Part shown: in pieces, positions 34,712-43,032 of the stretch | Layout: each line of letters begins with the position of its first letter | How positions within the stretch are numbered: the first letter of the stretch is position 1 | Origin: JACMLC01 sp963720235 | Lineage (GTDB): Bacteria > Acidobacteriota > Blastocatellia > Pyrinomonadales > Pyrinomonadaceae | Length of the DNA: 64,000 nucleotides | Direction of reading: 5' to 3' | Assembly: GCA_963720235.1 (NCBI GenBank) | Contig: OY970389.1 | Location: 4,216,001-4,280,000, forward strand | Notes under the pieces: generated by a model | The model's input: the letters and a program-made list of their open reading frames with translations, nothing else | The model's database searches: none | What the model was told of the DNA's origin: nothing | Position numbers and translations under genes: made by a program

Positions 34712-35530
34712 CTACTGCTTAGCATTGGGGAGGCTGACTGGATAGAGCTTGTTATAATCAGTAATGAAATCTTGCGTGACATTTATGCTCTTGTCTGAAA
34801 AGTAACTCACGTCCTTGAATTTGCTGTTATCGAATATGAAGGCGTAGCCACGTTTTTTTGCGTAAGCATCAAGAGCTACGCCTATCTGACTGGCAACAGG
34901 GCCAACGACTTTGTCATAACGCTTGTCAAACGCGGCTGAGGCATCCTTCCTCTTGTTCTCCAATTCCTTTTCAAGTTTCCTGCGTTCCTCTTGCTTGACC
35001 TTTATCTCCTTCTCATTCTTCATGTAGAGCAGTTCGTCTGAAATCGCCTTGATTCTACCTTTGATACTCGTCATCTCGTCTTGCCGACTTTTAAATTCGA
35101 CTTCCAGACTTTTCACAGCCGCCACATAACGATTGATGCCAGTCTTCTCATCACCGAAGGCGCGTGTGTCAATAAAGACGAGTTTGCCTGTGTCTTTCAT
35201 CTTCTCTGGAACGACCAGAAGTGATTCAACGTCTCTGAGTTCTATCAGCTTCTGCACCTCAGCTTTCACCTCTTCCGCCTTGCCCTGTTTATCAAGGGCC
35301 ACAGCCAGACAGACGCGCCACACAGGGCTGTTGGACTGGCGTTGCGTAGCAGTTCTGAAATGTCCCTCCGCCGCAGCCCATTCGCCGCGCTGGAAAAACT
35401 TCTCGCCCGCGCGCAAATATTCTTTCTCAAGATCGCCTGAGAAAGACTCCGGCGTCAGTTGTGCAAAGCCGTTCACATGACCAATGAGGATGACGGCCAG
35501 AAGCAATACGAGTTGTGAGAATAGTTTCAT
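34712..35530 (-). CDS. OmpH/Skp-like chaperone with N-terminal TPR segment
   Basis: The 272-residue product starts MKLFSQLVLL at 35530 and has a signal peptide ending near GFAQ. A TPR-like segment (about 30-95) is followed by a coiled-coil region of Glu and Lys (KVKQEERRKLEKELENKRKD), a hallmark of OmpH/Skp, which holds outer-membrane proteins in the periplasm. The C-terminal YAFIFDNSKF...YSDKSINVTQDFITDYN part matches OmpH. It begins 20 nt after serC ends and is probably co-transcribed. Confidence 0.8.
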   Translation of the reverse strand: MKLFSQLVLLLAVILIGHVNGFAQLTPESFSGDLEKEYLRAGEKFFQRGEWAAAEGHFRTATQRQSNSPVWRVCLAVALDKQGKAEEVKAEVQKLIELRDVESLLVVPEKMKDTGKLVFIDTRAFGDEKTGINRYVAAVKSLEVEFKSRQDEMTSIKGRIKAISDELLYMKNEKEIKVKQEERRKLEKELENKRKDASAAFDKRYDKVVGPVASQIGVALDAYAKKRGYAFIFDNSKFKDVSYFSDKSINVTQDFITDYNKLYPVSLPNAKQ

Positions 35531-35549
35531 GACTGATTTCTTTTGAATT

Positions 35550-36635
35550 TCAACCGTTCTTGCTTTCAAACTCTTTCATAAACTGAACGAGCGCCCCGAC
35601 GCCCTCTTGCGGGAAAGCATTATAAATTGAGGCGCGTATGCCGCCGACGGAGCGATGGCCCTTGAGGCCGTCCAATCCGGCTGCCATAGCTTCGCTCGCA
35701 AACTTCTTTTCCAACTCTTCCGACGGCAGACGAAAAGTGACATTCATCTGTGAGCGCGAGTCCGCATCTGCGTGGCCGCGATAAAACTCCGTCGCGTCAA
35801 TCGCATCATAGAGCAGCCTGGCTTTCGCTTCGTTCTCGCGCTGCATCCCACTGAGGCCGCCCTTTTCTCTCAACCAATCGCAGACAAGAGCAATGATGTA
35901 GATGCCGAAAGTGTTGGGCGTGTTATAGAGCGACTTGTTCTCGACATGCGTGCGAAAGTCGAGCATGGTATGCAAGCCATCCGGGATGCGCTGCAAGAGG
36001 TCGTCGCGGATGATGACGAGCGTGACGCCGCTTGGGCCAATGTTCTTCTGCGCGCCTGCATAGATAAGACCGTATTTTTCCGCAGCAACGGGACGCGATA
36101 AAATATCCGACGAAGCATCGCAAACGAGCGGCACATCGCCCGTCTCTGGCTCCGTCTTAAACTCCACGCCTTCAATCGTCTCGTTAGAAGTGAAATGCAC
36201 ATAGGCAGCATTTTTATCAAGCTTCAATTCGTCGCTTGCAGGCACGCGCGTAAAACCGCCATCGGCAGTCGTGGCTGCGATGTTGACGTTGCCTTCGCGC
36301 TTGGCCTCTTTGACGGCCTTCTTGCCCCAACTGCCCGTCACGATGTAATCCGCGCTCCCGCCCTTCGGCAGCAGGTTCATAGGAATCATTGAGAACTGCA
36401 AACTCGCGCCGCCCTGCAAGAAAAGGACATGATAATTTTCCGGCAGGCCCATCAACTCGCGCAATCCGCTTTCCGCGCGCCCGATGATTTCATCAAAAGC
36501 TTTTGAGCGATGGCTAATCTCCATCACGCTCATCCCGACGCCCGGCAACGCGACAAGCTCGCGCTGCGCCTCTTCCAACACAGGCAGAGGCAACACAGCA
36601 GGCCCCGCGCTAAAATTAAAGATTCTCTCAGTCAT
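35550..36635 (-). CDS. serC: Phosphoserine aminotransferase
   Basis: The 361-residue PLP enzyme converts 3-phosphohydroxypyruvate to phosphoserine, and the same family acts in pyridoxine synthesis. The start MTERIFNFSAGPAVLP has GGAG 7 nt upstream. Characteristic motifs are FSAGPA, FLQGGASLQF, the PLP-lysine region GAQKNIGPSG and RSVGGIRASIYNA. It overlaps the upstream SDR gene by 8 nt. serA lies on the same strand beyond the SDR, so the first two steps of serine synthesis are clustered; no serB is seen nearby. Confidence 0.96.
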   Translation of the reverse strand: MTERIFNFSAGPAVLPLPVLEEAQRELVALPGVGMSVMEISHRSKAFDEIIGRAESGLRELMGLPENYHVLFLQGGASLQFSMIPMNLLPKGGSADYIVTGSWGKKAVKEAKREGNVNIAATTADGGFTRVPASDELKLDKNAAYVHFTSNETIEGVEFKTEPETGDVPLVCDASSDILSRPVAAEKYGLIYAGAQKNIGPSGVTLVIIRDDLLQRIPDGLHTMLDFRTHVENKSLYNTPNTFGIYIIALVCDWLREKGGLSGMQRENEAKARLLYDAIDATEFYRGHADADSRSQMNVTFRLPSEELEKKFASEAMAAGLDGLKGHRSVGGIRASIYNAFPQEGVGALVQFMKEFESKNG

Positions 36636-37425
36636 CTGTTTTCTCCAAAGCGTTTTCAGATTGAGTACGCAAAACTTTTCCAGCGATTCGCGTGACAACA
36701 GAGCGCGGGACGAGGCGTTCCGTTTCCGTCAAAAGATAATTGGTCCAGCCTGAGATGATGTGGCCGCGCCCGCGCTTGAGACCGCTGAGGGCCGTTTTGA
36801 CTACCTGTTCCGGCGTCTGCGAAACGCGCATGGGCGGGCGTTCCATCTCTGAGGCCGCAAAAAAATTCGTATCCGTCACGCCCGGACAAAGGGCCATGAC
36901 AGTGATGCCATGCGCGCGATTCTCTTCCCACAAAGCATCCGAAAATGAAAGCACAAAAGCTTTCGTCGCCGCATAGGTCGTCATATACGGCACTGGCTGA
37001 AAGCCAGCCGTCGAAGCGACATTGATAATCGAGCCGCGCCCGCGCTCGCGCATCGGTTTCAGGAAGAGATAAGTTAAAGCGACGAGAGCTTTGACATTCA
37101 AATCTATCATCAAAAGCTCGCGCTCTATCTCAAGTGTCGTAAAATCTCCCATCGAGCCGAAGCCAGCGTTGTTAATCAAAAACTCGACTTCAAGACCGCG
37201 CTCTTGAGTTTCCGCAAACAACTTTGCTGGAGCATCCTTTTCAACTAAATCCATCGCGACGAACTGCGCATTGATATTGTGCGCGCGTCCAAGCTCGCTA
37301 CAGAGCGCGGCCAGCTTCTCTTCCGTCCGCGCCACCAGCAACACATTCTCGCCCTCTGATGCCAGCCTGCGCGCGAAGGCTTCGCCAATACCGCTCGATG
37401 CGCCTGTGATGAGCGTGGTTTTCAT
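36628..37425 (-). CDS. SDR family oxidoreductase
   Basis: The 265-residue product has the classical SDR motifs: TGASSGIG near the N-terminus, NNAGFGSMG, and the catalytic Ser and YxxxK (YAATK) followed by PGVTDTNF. It belongs to the short-chain reductase group with a C-terminal extension (ETERLVPRSVVTRIAG), like carbonyl reductases of the YqjQ/DltE type. Substrate unknown. The 3' end overlaps serC by 8 nt. Confidence 0.92.
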   Translation of the reverse strand: MKTTLITGASSGIGEAFARRLASEGENVLLVARTEEKLAALCSELGRAHNINAQFVAMDLVEKDAPAKLFAETQERGLEVEFLINNAGFGSMGDFTTLEIERELLMIDLNVKALVALTYLFLKPMRERGRGSIINVASTAGFQPVPYMTTYAATKAFVLSFSDALWEENRAHGITVMALCPGVTDTNFFAASEMERPPMRVSQTPEQVVKTALSGLKRGRGHIISGWTNYLLTETERLVPRSVVTRIAGKVLRTQSENALEKTDD

Positions 37426-37467
37426 AAATCAACGCAATGTTGCGATAAATAACAAGCTACAAAAACC

Positions 37468-37556
37468 TATCCACTAAATCACACAAAACGGAAACAACCA
37501 ATCACACAAAATTTAGTGTAGCTTCGTTTCATATTTCGTGTCTCTTAGTGGATAGC
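37468..37556. repeat. Family F word-repeat hairpin
   Basis: CTATCCACTAA (37468-37478) pairs perfectly with TTAGTGGATAG (37546-37556). Inner words such as CACACAAAA and TTTCGTGTC pair loosely. It occupies the gap between serA and the SDR gene, both minus strand. Confidence 0.75.
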
Positions 37557-37608
37557 CTGCTCTTTTTCAAATCACAACCAATACGACTCTTGGAAATTCA
37601 TTTTCAGC

Positions 37609-38811
37609 TCAGAGATTAATCAGGTTCAGTTCGATGATGTCTGTATTCTCTGCGCGCAATCGTTCCAGAGTTTCCGCTTGCGGCTCGGCTTCCAGGTTGA
37701 TGCGCGCGACGGCTGCCTCTGAGCCTTCAAAGATGATGTTCTCCATCTCCTGCACATTGATGCCAGCCGTGCGTATGGCTTCGAGCACAGAGGCCAGAAC
37801 GCCGGGGCGGTCTCTGTGGCGTACGACGAGCATGTGTGTGGCGGGCGTGCGCCGGGCCACGTTGACAACATTCGGGACGCGGCCAGTGTCTTTGAAAGTT
37901 TGAATAATCCGCACAGTCTCGGCGGCGATGGCTTCCTGCGCCTGCTCTGTCGAAGCCCCTATGTGATGCGTGCCGTAGAGATTTTCTTCACGCGCAATTT
38001 CATCCGTAAACTCGCCAGTCCCGCCCGCAGGCTCAGCCGCATAGACATCAAGCCCCGCGCGTATCCCGCGCGTCTTCATCGCATGAATGAGCGCGGCCTG
38101 GTCCACAACTTCGCCGCGCGAAGTGTTGATGAAATACGCGCCCTCTTTCATCGAATTGAAAACATCCGCGCCGACAAGCAATCGTGTTTCGGGTTTTAGG
38201 GCCAGATGCACGCTCACGACATCTGCTTCGCGCGCGATCTCTTGCGGACTCTCTTTGTATTCGACGCCGAGCGCACTTGCGCGCTCAGGCGTCAGGCTGC
38301 GGCTCCAAGCGATGACAGGCATGCCAAAGGCGCGTGCGCGCGGAATCATTTCCTGTCCGATTTTGCCGACGCCGATGAGGCCGAGCGTGCGACCATAAAG
38401 CCCGCGCGCTTTGGAAAACTCTTTCTTGTTCCAAACGCCCTCGCGTAGTTGAATCACATTGTCTGCGACCTTGCGGTCAAGCGCGAGGATGAGCGCAAAG
38501 GCAAGCTCTGCGACGGCGATGGAATTTTTGCCGGGACAGTTTGAGACATAGATACCGCGCCCCGAAGCCGCCGCGACATCAATCGTGTTATAGCCTGCGC
38601 CCGCGCGCACGATTAACTTGAGCGCGCCCGCATCCATCATCTCTTCTGTCACTTTGGTCGAGCGCACGACGAGCGCATCAGGTGCAATCTCGCGTATGGC
38701 TGCTGTCAGCGCGTCGTCTTTCAAGTCGGGTTGATACGACACTTCGCAACCGATGGCGAGCAAGCCATCATGGCCCGACAGCTCAAACTTATCAGCAATC
38801 AAAACTCTCAT
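37609..38811 (-). CDS. serA: D-3-phosphoglycerate dehydrogenase
   Basis: The 400-residue NAD-dependent enzyme makes 3-phosphohydroxypyruvate for serine. The start at 38811 has GAGG 8 nt upstream. Motifs are GAGYNTIDV, the NAD loop GVGKIGQEM, NTSRGEVVD with the catalytic Arg, and GTHHIGAST with the catalytic His. The C-terminal about 80 residues form an ACT domain (MLVVRHRDRPGVLASVLEAI), a likely serine-feedback site. It is the short SerA type without an extra intervening domain. It lies downstream of DUF1015 and GNAT genes on the same strand. Confidence 0.95.
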   Translation of the reverse strand: MRVLIADKFELSGHDGLLAIGCEVSYQPDLKDDALTAAIREIAPDALVVRSTKVTEEMMDAGALKLIVRAGAGYNTIDVAAASGRGIYVSNCPGKNSIAVAELAFALILALDRKVADNVIQLREGVWNKKEFSKARGLYGRTLGLIGVGKIGQEMIPRARAFGMPVIAWSRSLTPERASALGVEYKESPQEIAREADVVSVHLALKPETRLLVGADVFNSMKEGAYFINTSRGEVVDQAALIHAMKTRGIRAGLDVYAAEPAGGTGEFTDEIAREENLYGTHHIGASTEQAQEAIAAETVRIIQTFKDTGRVPNVVNVARRTPATHMLVVRHRDRPGVLASVLEAIRTAGINVQEMENIIFEGSEAAVARINLEAEPQAETLERLRAENTDIIELNLINL

Positions 38812-38832
38812 CCGTTTAGCCTCACTCAGATA

Positions 38833-38942
38833 ATTAGCCACAGAGACACAGAGACACAGAGATAATGAAATTTTGTAAAATGAATTTCTTTTCTGACTTT
38901 TTCCTTTTGACCTTCTCCGTGTCTCTGTGTCTCTGTGGCATA
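38833..38942. repeat. Family B word-repeat hairpin, copy B3
   Basis: Left arm 38837-38861 and right arm 38915-38939 pair over 25 nt with one mismatch. It lies between the GNAT gene and serA, both minus strand, so it is inside the transcript. Confidence 0.9.
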
Positions 38943-38956
38943 TTTTTCAGACGCTC

Positions 38957-39493
38957 TTATTCATGGACTCTGTAAAAAGCATTCTTATCCGGCTGAAAAT
39001 CTTTGCGCGCTATCGCGTAATAGACGACATCAAAGCCGTAGTGCTTTGCGTTCTTCTCATACTTCATGCCTAACTTTTCCATCACGCGCCAAGAAGGTGT
39101 GTTGTCTGGAAGAGCTATGGCGACAATGCGTTCGAGGCCGATGTGCTCAAAGCCGTAACGGAGCCACGCGGCTGCGACTTCGGTGGCAAAGCCTTTGCCC
39201 CAGTACGGCACTTGAAAGCCATAGCCGATTTCCACTTCGCCCGAATCTTCCAGAGGTTGCAGCCCGCTCCAACCGATGAGCGCAGTCTCGCCTTTGAGCG
39301 ACACGCCGCACGCGCCGAAACCGTTCTTCTCGTAAGATTCAATATAAAAACGCAAACGCTCCGCGACCTTCTCTCTGGTCTGCTCTCCGATGTACTTCAT
39401 TACCTGTGGGTCTGAACGCAAGGCTGCCAACTCGTCCAAATCGTCAGCCGTCAGCGGACGCATCATCAATCTTTCGGTCTCAACTGTTTTCAC
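38957..39493 (-). CDS. GNAT family N-acetyltransferase (RimJ/RimL-like)
   Basis: The 178-residue product starts MKTVETERLMMRPLTADDLDELAAL, typical of RimJ/RimL-type acetyltransferases. Acetyl-CoA loop residues are in PYWGKGFATE, and the final strand has NTPSWRVMEKLGMKYE. It starts 5 nt after the DUF1015 stop, so they are one transcript. Substrate unknown. Confidence 0.9.
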   Translation of the reverse strand: MKTVETERLMMRPLTADDLDELAALRSDPQVMKYIGEQTREKVAERLRFYIESYEKNGFGACGVSLKGETALIGWSGLQPLEDSGEVEIGYGFQVPYWGKGFATEVAAAWLRYGFEHIGLERIVAIALPDNTPSWRVMEKLGMKYEKNAKHYGFDVVYYAIARKDFQPDKNAFYRVHE

Positions 39494-39498
39494 AACTT

Positions 39499-40731
39499 TT
39501 AAATATTATGTATCAAGAGCGCGTCGCGCAGTTTCGGCTCGAACCAAGTGGACTTGGGAGGCATGATGCTGCCCGCGTCCGAAACATTCAGGAGGTCGTC
39601 AAGCGTCGTCGGTGAAAGCGAGAAAGCGACGGCAGCTTGTCCTTCGTTAACGAGCCGCTCAAGCTCTTCTGTGCCGCGTATGCCGCCGACGAAATCTATG
39701 CGCTTGTCTGTTCGCACATCCTTGATGCCCAGGATAGGGTCTAATAAATTTTCCTGCAAGATGCTCACATCAAGCGCGGCCACAGGGTCTTCCGATTGCA
39801 GCCTGCTTTCATCTTTCAGCTTCAAGCCAAACCACTTGCCGCCAAGATACATGCTCCACTCGCCGCGCGATGCGGGCGATGGTTGCGCGCCTTCCGCGAC
39901 TGTGAAAGTTTTTTCGACTTCCGCGAGAAATTCTTCCTCTGACATTCCGTTCAAATCGCGCACGATGCGATTGTAAGGAAGTATGCGAAGCTGCTCTGCC
40001 GGAAAGAGGACTGCGAGAAAGAAGTTGTATTCCTCTTCGCCTGTATGCTTGTCTGCGTTCTGCTCTTTGAGAAATGCGCGTGCGCGCGAGGCGGAGGCGG
40101 CGCGATGGTGGCCGTCAGCGATGTAGAGCTTCGGCACTTCGCGAAACGCCTGCACAAAGCGCACAGGGTCTGGCACATGCCAGATTGTGTGCTGCACGCC
40201 GTCGGGCGCAGTAATATCATAGAGGGCTTCAATCATGGTTACTTCCATGACCATCGTGTCAATCTCCTGATTGCCGCGATAGGTTAAAAAGACCGGGCCG
40301 GTCTGCGCGCGCAAAGAGAGCATGTGGCGCGTGCGGTCGTCCTCTTTGTCTGGTCGCGTCTTCTCGTGTTTGAGAATCGTGTTGTCGTCGTATTCGTCAA
40401 CCGCGCAGCAGGCGACAAGCCCTATCTGCTCCTGCTCGCCCATGATGAGGCGATAGAGATAAAGGCTCGGCTCCGGCTCCATCTTGAGCGGGCAACGCTC
40501 CGTCAACTCGCGGAAATTGTCTGCGGCTTTTTTATAGACCTCGTCGCTGTAGATGTCCGTGCCGACGGGCAGGTCTATCTCCGGGCGCGAAACATGCAGG
40601 AAGCTAAAGGGATTTCCGGCGGCAAGCTGCCGCGCCTCCTCCGTGTTGACGACATCATAGGGAACGCTCGCCACTTGCGCCGCAAGCTCTGCGGGCGGAC
40701 GAAGCGCGCGGAAAGGATGAATGACAGCCAC
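39499..40731 (-). CDS. DUF1015 domain protein
   Basis: The 410-residue product starts MAVIHPFRALRPPAELAAQVASVPYDVVN and covers the conserved DUF1015 fold, with the IADGHHRAASA motif near the middle. The function is unknown; the family often lies next to serA in other bacteria, as here (family-level knowledge, not read from the sequence). It heads the cluster DUF1015-GNAT-serA-SDR-serC-OmpH. Confidence 0.88.
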   Translation of the reverse strand: MAVIHPFRALRPPAELAAQVASVPYDVVNTEEARQLAAGNPFSFLHVSRPEIDLPVGTDIYSDEVYKKAADNFRELTERCPLKMEPEPSLYLYRLIMGEQEQIGLVACCAVDEYDDNTILKHEKTRPDKEDDRTRHMLSLRAQTGPVFLTYRGNQEIDTMVMEVTMIEALYDITAPDGVQHTIWHVPDPVRFVQAFREVPKLYIADGHHRAASASRARAFLKEQNADKHTGEEEYNFFLAVLFPAEQLRILPYNRIVRDLNGMSEEEFLAEVEKTFTVAEGAQPSPASRGEWSMYLGGKWFGLKLKDESRLQSEDPVAALDVSILQENLLDPILGIKDVRTDKRIDFVGGIRGTEELERLVNEGQAAVAFSLSPTTLDDLLNVSDAGSIMPPKSTWFEPKLRDALLIHNI

Positions 40732-40916
40732 TTCTGCTTATCTCCTTTGACCGAAGTGAAAAGATGTGTAGCTCTTTTAAGGCCCTAAGACTATCCGTTC
40801 CGGCACTCATTTGCCAAGTGCTCAGCGCATCTGATGGCTTGTGATGTAGAATTAAAAAGGAATCTTAAATCTGAAACCTCGAATTTGAAAACTTCTGACA
40901 AAGGAGCGATTGAGCG

Positions 40917-41243
40917 ATGAATGATTTAGCGAGCCGCGAATGCGTGCCGTGTCGCGGCGGGATGCCGCCGATGCGCGGGGATGAAATAAAAGAGTTCTCG
41001 GACGAGTTGGGAGGCGAGTGGGAAGTCGTCGAAGAGCATCACTTGCAAAAGCGTTACGAGTTTAAGAACTTTCTTGAGGCGCAAAGTTTTGTGCAGAGAG
41101 TCGGAGAGCTTGCAGAGGAGCAGGGCCATCACCCGGACATCTGTTTCGGCTGGGGCTATGCGGAAATCAAAATCTGGACGCACAAGATTGACGGCCTCAG
41201 CGAGAGCGATTTTATCCTCGCCGCCAAGATTGATGCGCTCTGA
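40917..41243 (+). CDS. Pterin-4a-carbinolamine dehydratase
   Basis: The 108-residue product ends with HHPDICFGWGYAEIKIW and WTHKIDGLSESDF, the His-rich active site of the pterin dehydratase (PhhB/DCoH) family. It dehydrates the pterin carbinolamine formed by aromatic amino-acid hydroxylases or acts in related pterin recycling. A strong AAAGGAG ribosome site precedes ATG. No hydroxylase gene is adjacent. A family A hairpin lies downstream. Confidence 0.93.
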   Translation: MNDLASRECVPCRGGMPPMRGDEIKEFSDELGGEWEVVEEHHLQKRYEFKNFLEAQSFVQRVGELAEEQGHHPDICFGWGYAEIKIWTHKIDGLSESDFILAAKIDAL

Positions 41244-41265
41244 TAAAGAGGCCACACAAAAAAAC

Positions 41266-41376
41266 TCAACCCTTTGCGAGCTTATGATTTTCTTTTCTTT
41301 GCGCCTTTGCGAGAACCGTTCGTTCTTGTTTCTCGCTGGTGGCGCAAAGTTAAATCGGAAGCGCGCAAAGGGTTGA
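41266..41376. repeat. Family A word-repeat hairpin, copy A4 (subfamily A')
   Basis: Outer arms TCAACCCTTTGCG (41266-41278) and its complement at 41364-41376 surround an inner GGCGCAAAG/CTTTGCGCC pair and a GCGAGAA/TTCTCGC stem. In reverse complement it matches A7 along most of its length, including an ACGAACGGTTCTCGC segment. It lies between the pterin gene and the FG-GAP gene. Confidence 0.85.
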
Positions 41377-41408
41377 ATCAATCCTTGCTTGAGTTTTGCA
41401 ATCCTCTA

Positions 41409-42410
41409 TCAGAATGGATTGTAAGTATTGCCGTAACTTGCCGGGGAGAGGTCATTCTCGTTTCCCCAGTGTATGGCTGTAAAGCCTGCCATGCTGCGCA
41501 GGACAAAGATGTCGCCGCGCCCCGCAACGGGGCCGCCGAGCCGTCTCACAGCCGGGTCTGTTTTACCGTCGCCGTCAAAGTCGCCCTGAATGGCGATGTC
41601 TATCACAGCCGCGCCAAACTGCACGCCTCTGACCTGCCCGTTAGAGCTTTGCTGCCAGTACCACGCGCCGTCGCGATAGACTGCGAAATCTGTCTTGCCG
41701 TCGCCGTCATAATCTCCAGGCGCGACGATGTCCGTTGAGGAGTTTCCGAACTGCTGACCCAGAAGCGTATTGGTCTGGCTGCGGAGCACATAAAAAGTGC
41801 TGGCCGGACTGGGAAAGCCGCCGCGATAGACCGCAAGGTCTGCCTTTGTGTCGCCGTCGTAATTGCCGCGCACTGGAGCGTCAATCGTGCTCAGGCCGAA
41901 CGTCGCGGCGCGGAGCGTACCGGTCAGGCTCTGGCGTATGTACCAGATGAGGCTGCCGCCGACTTTGCGCACGACGGTCGGGTCTGCTTTGCCGTCGCCG
42001 TCAAAATCCTGCGTCATATACGGATTGTCTCCGCTCGTACCCCAAGAGATAGCTTGCAGCGTGCCGTTTGAGCTGCGCAGGATATAGAAGGCCGCCTGCG
42101 CGCCTGCGCGCCAGACTGCGATGTCGCATTTGCCATCGCCGTCATAGTCTGCCGGCACGAGCTTATCGTTGGTCACCGTATCCTGATAGACGCCCCACTG
42201 TGTGCCTTGAAAGCCGTCGCGGCTGCGCTGCAAGTACCAGATTAAAACTCCGCTAAAGGGACGCGCGACAACATAATCCGTCTTTCCGTCGCCGTCGAAA
42301 TCGAGCACTGCCGCCGCCTGCGCGTTTAAGAATGAAGAGATGATGAGCGCGAAGGCGATGAATGAACTGATGATATATTTTCCGACTTTGCTGTTTGACT
42401 TTGAATGCAT
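41409..42410 (-). CDS. Secreted FG-GAP/VCBS repeat protein
   Basis: The 333-residue product has a signal peptide (to about SFLNAQA) and about seven repeats with FDGDGKTDYVVARP, YDGDGKCDIAVWRA and similar units, with W/Y-rich strands WYLQRSRDGFQG between them. These repeats bind calcium in FG-GAP/integrin-like propellers and mark surface or secreted proteins. The start has an AGGAAAG site. The C-terminal repeats are closely related to those of the gene at 19194, but it lacks the beta-helix and Ig parts. Confidence 0.88.
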   Translation of the reverse strand: MHSKSNSKVGKYIISSFIAFALIISSFLNAQAAAVLDFDGDGKTDYVVARPFSGVLIWYLQRSRDGFQGTQWGVYQDTVTNDKLVPADYDGDGKCDIAVWRAGAQAAFYILRSSNGTLQAISWGTSGDNPYMTQDFDGDGKADPTVVRKVGGSLIWYIRQSLTGTLRAATFGLSTIDAPVRGNYDGDTKADLAVYRGGFPSPASTFYVLRSQTNTLLGQQFGNSSTDIVAPGDYDGDGKTDFAVYRDGAWYWQQSSNGQVRGVQFGAAVIDIAIQGDFDGDGKTDPAVRRLGGPVAGRGDIFVLRSMAGFTAIHWGNENDLSPASYGNTYNPF

Positions 42411-42494
42411 CTTTCCTACTCCTCTTGTGTTTAAGAGCGCGCCTTACGAAAAGTGACGGCTCAGGGGTTTATTGAATGAACGATTGCACGGCGC

Positions 42495-42809
42495 TCATGC
42501 GCCGCTTATTTGTTTCGGGGTTGCGCCGGGAGTTTCAAGCTCCGCGAGCGAGTTTTGACAGATGAGCAGCCTTCCGTCAGGCGTCTCTGCAAAGTGTAGA
42601 AGGCTGGCTTCAACCAGCCTGTAGATGGCGCGCGTGCTGGCCCCTATGACGGCTGCGGCCAACTCCGGCGTGATAAGCTCTGCCGCCGCACCGCATTCGT
42701 CGCAGAAGGACTGTAAAGACTGTGCGGCTATCGCGGCGTTAGAGGATTGGCGGACGACAAATATTTCGTCCGTCTCGACAATGATTTCTGTGGTCTTTGT
42801 TCGTCTCAT
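42495..42809 (-). CDS. Small HTH-domain protein of an acidobacterial type
   Basis: The 104-residue product starts MRRTKTTEIIVETDEIFVVRQ (ATG 42809, GAGGGG about 9 nt upstream). A CxxC (FCDECG) precedes a predicted helix-turn-helix, ELAAAVIGASTRAIYRLVEA, then LHFAETPDGRLLICQNSL. This resembles a small excisionase/MerR-like family that I associate with acidobacteria and planctomycetes (recollection, not verified). It is divergent from the wHTH-TPR regulator, and the two may share an operator. Confidence 0.65.
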   Translation of the reverse strand: MRRTKTTEIIVETDEIFVVRQSSNAAIAAQSLQSFCDECGAAAELITPELAAAVIGASTRAIYRLVEASLLHFAETPDGRLLICQNSLAELETPGATPKQISGA

Positions 42810-43032
42810 AACAATTTCCCCTCTCATGCGCGCCATGATGCACGCGACGCGCTTCAGAAGTCCTTCGGAAACTCAGACAAAGTTCTGAATTAGTTCTGAC
42901 AGCTTTTCTGACTCATGTTTAGACGGCTTTGCAGACACCTCACGGGCGCATATTGCCTTGCCGCAAAGCACGGCTGTACAATCCTTTGCGAAGGAAAAAT
43001 TTGGCGCAAGAAGTTTCTGGCAAACCGGAAAG

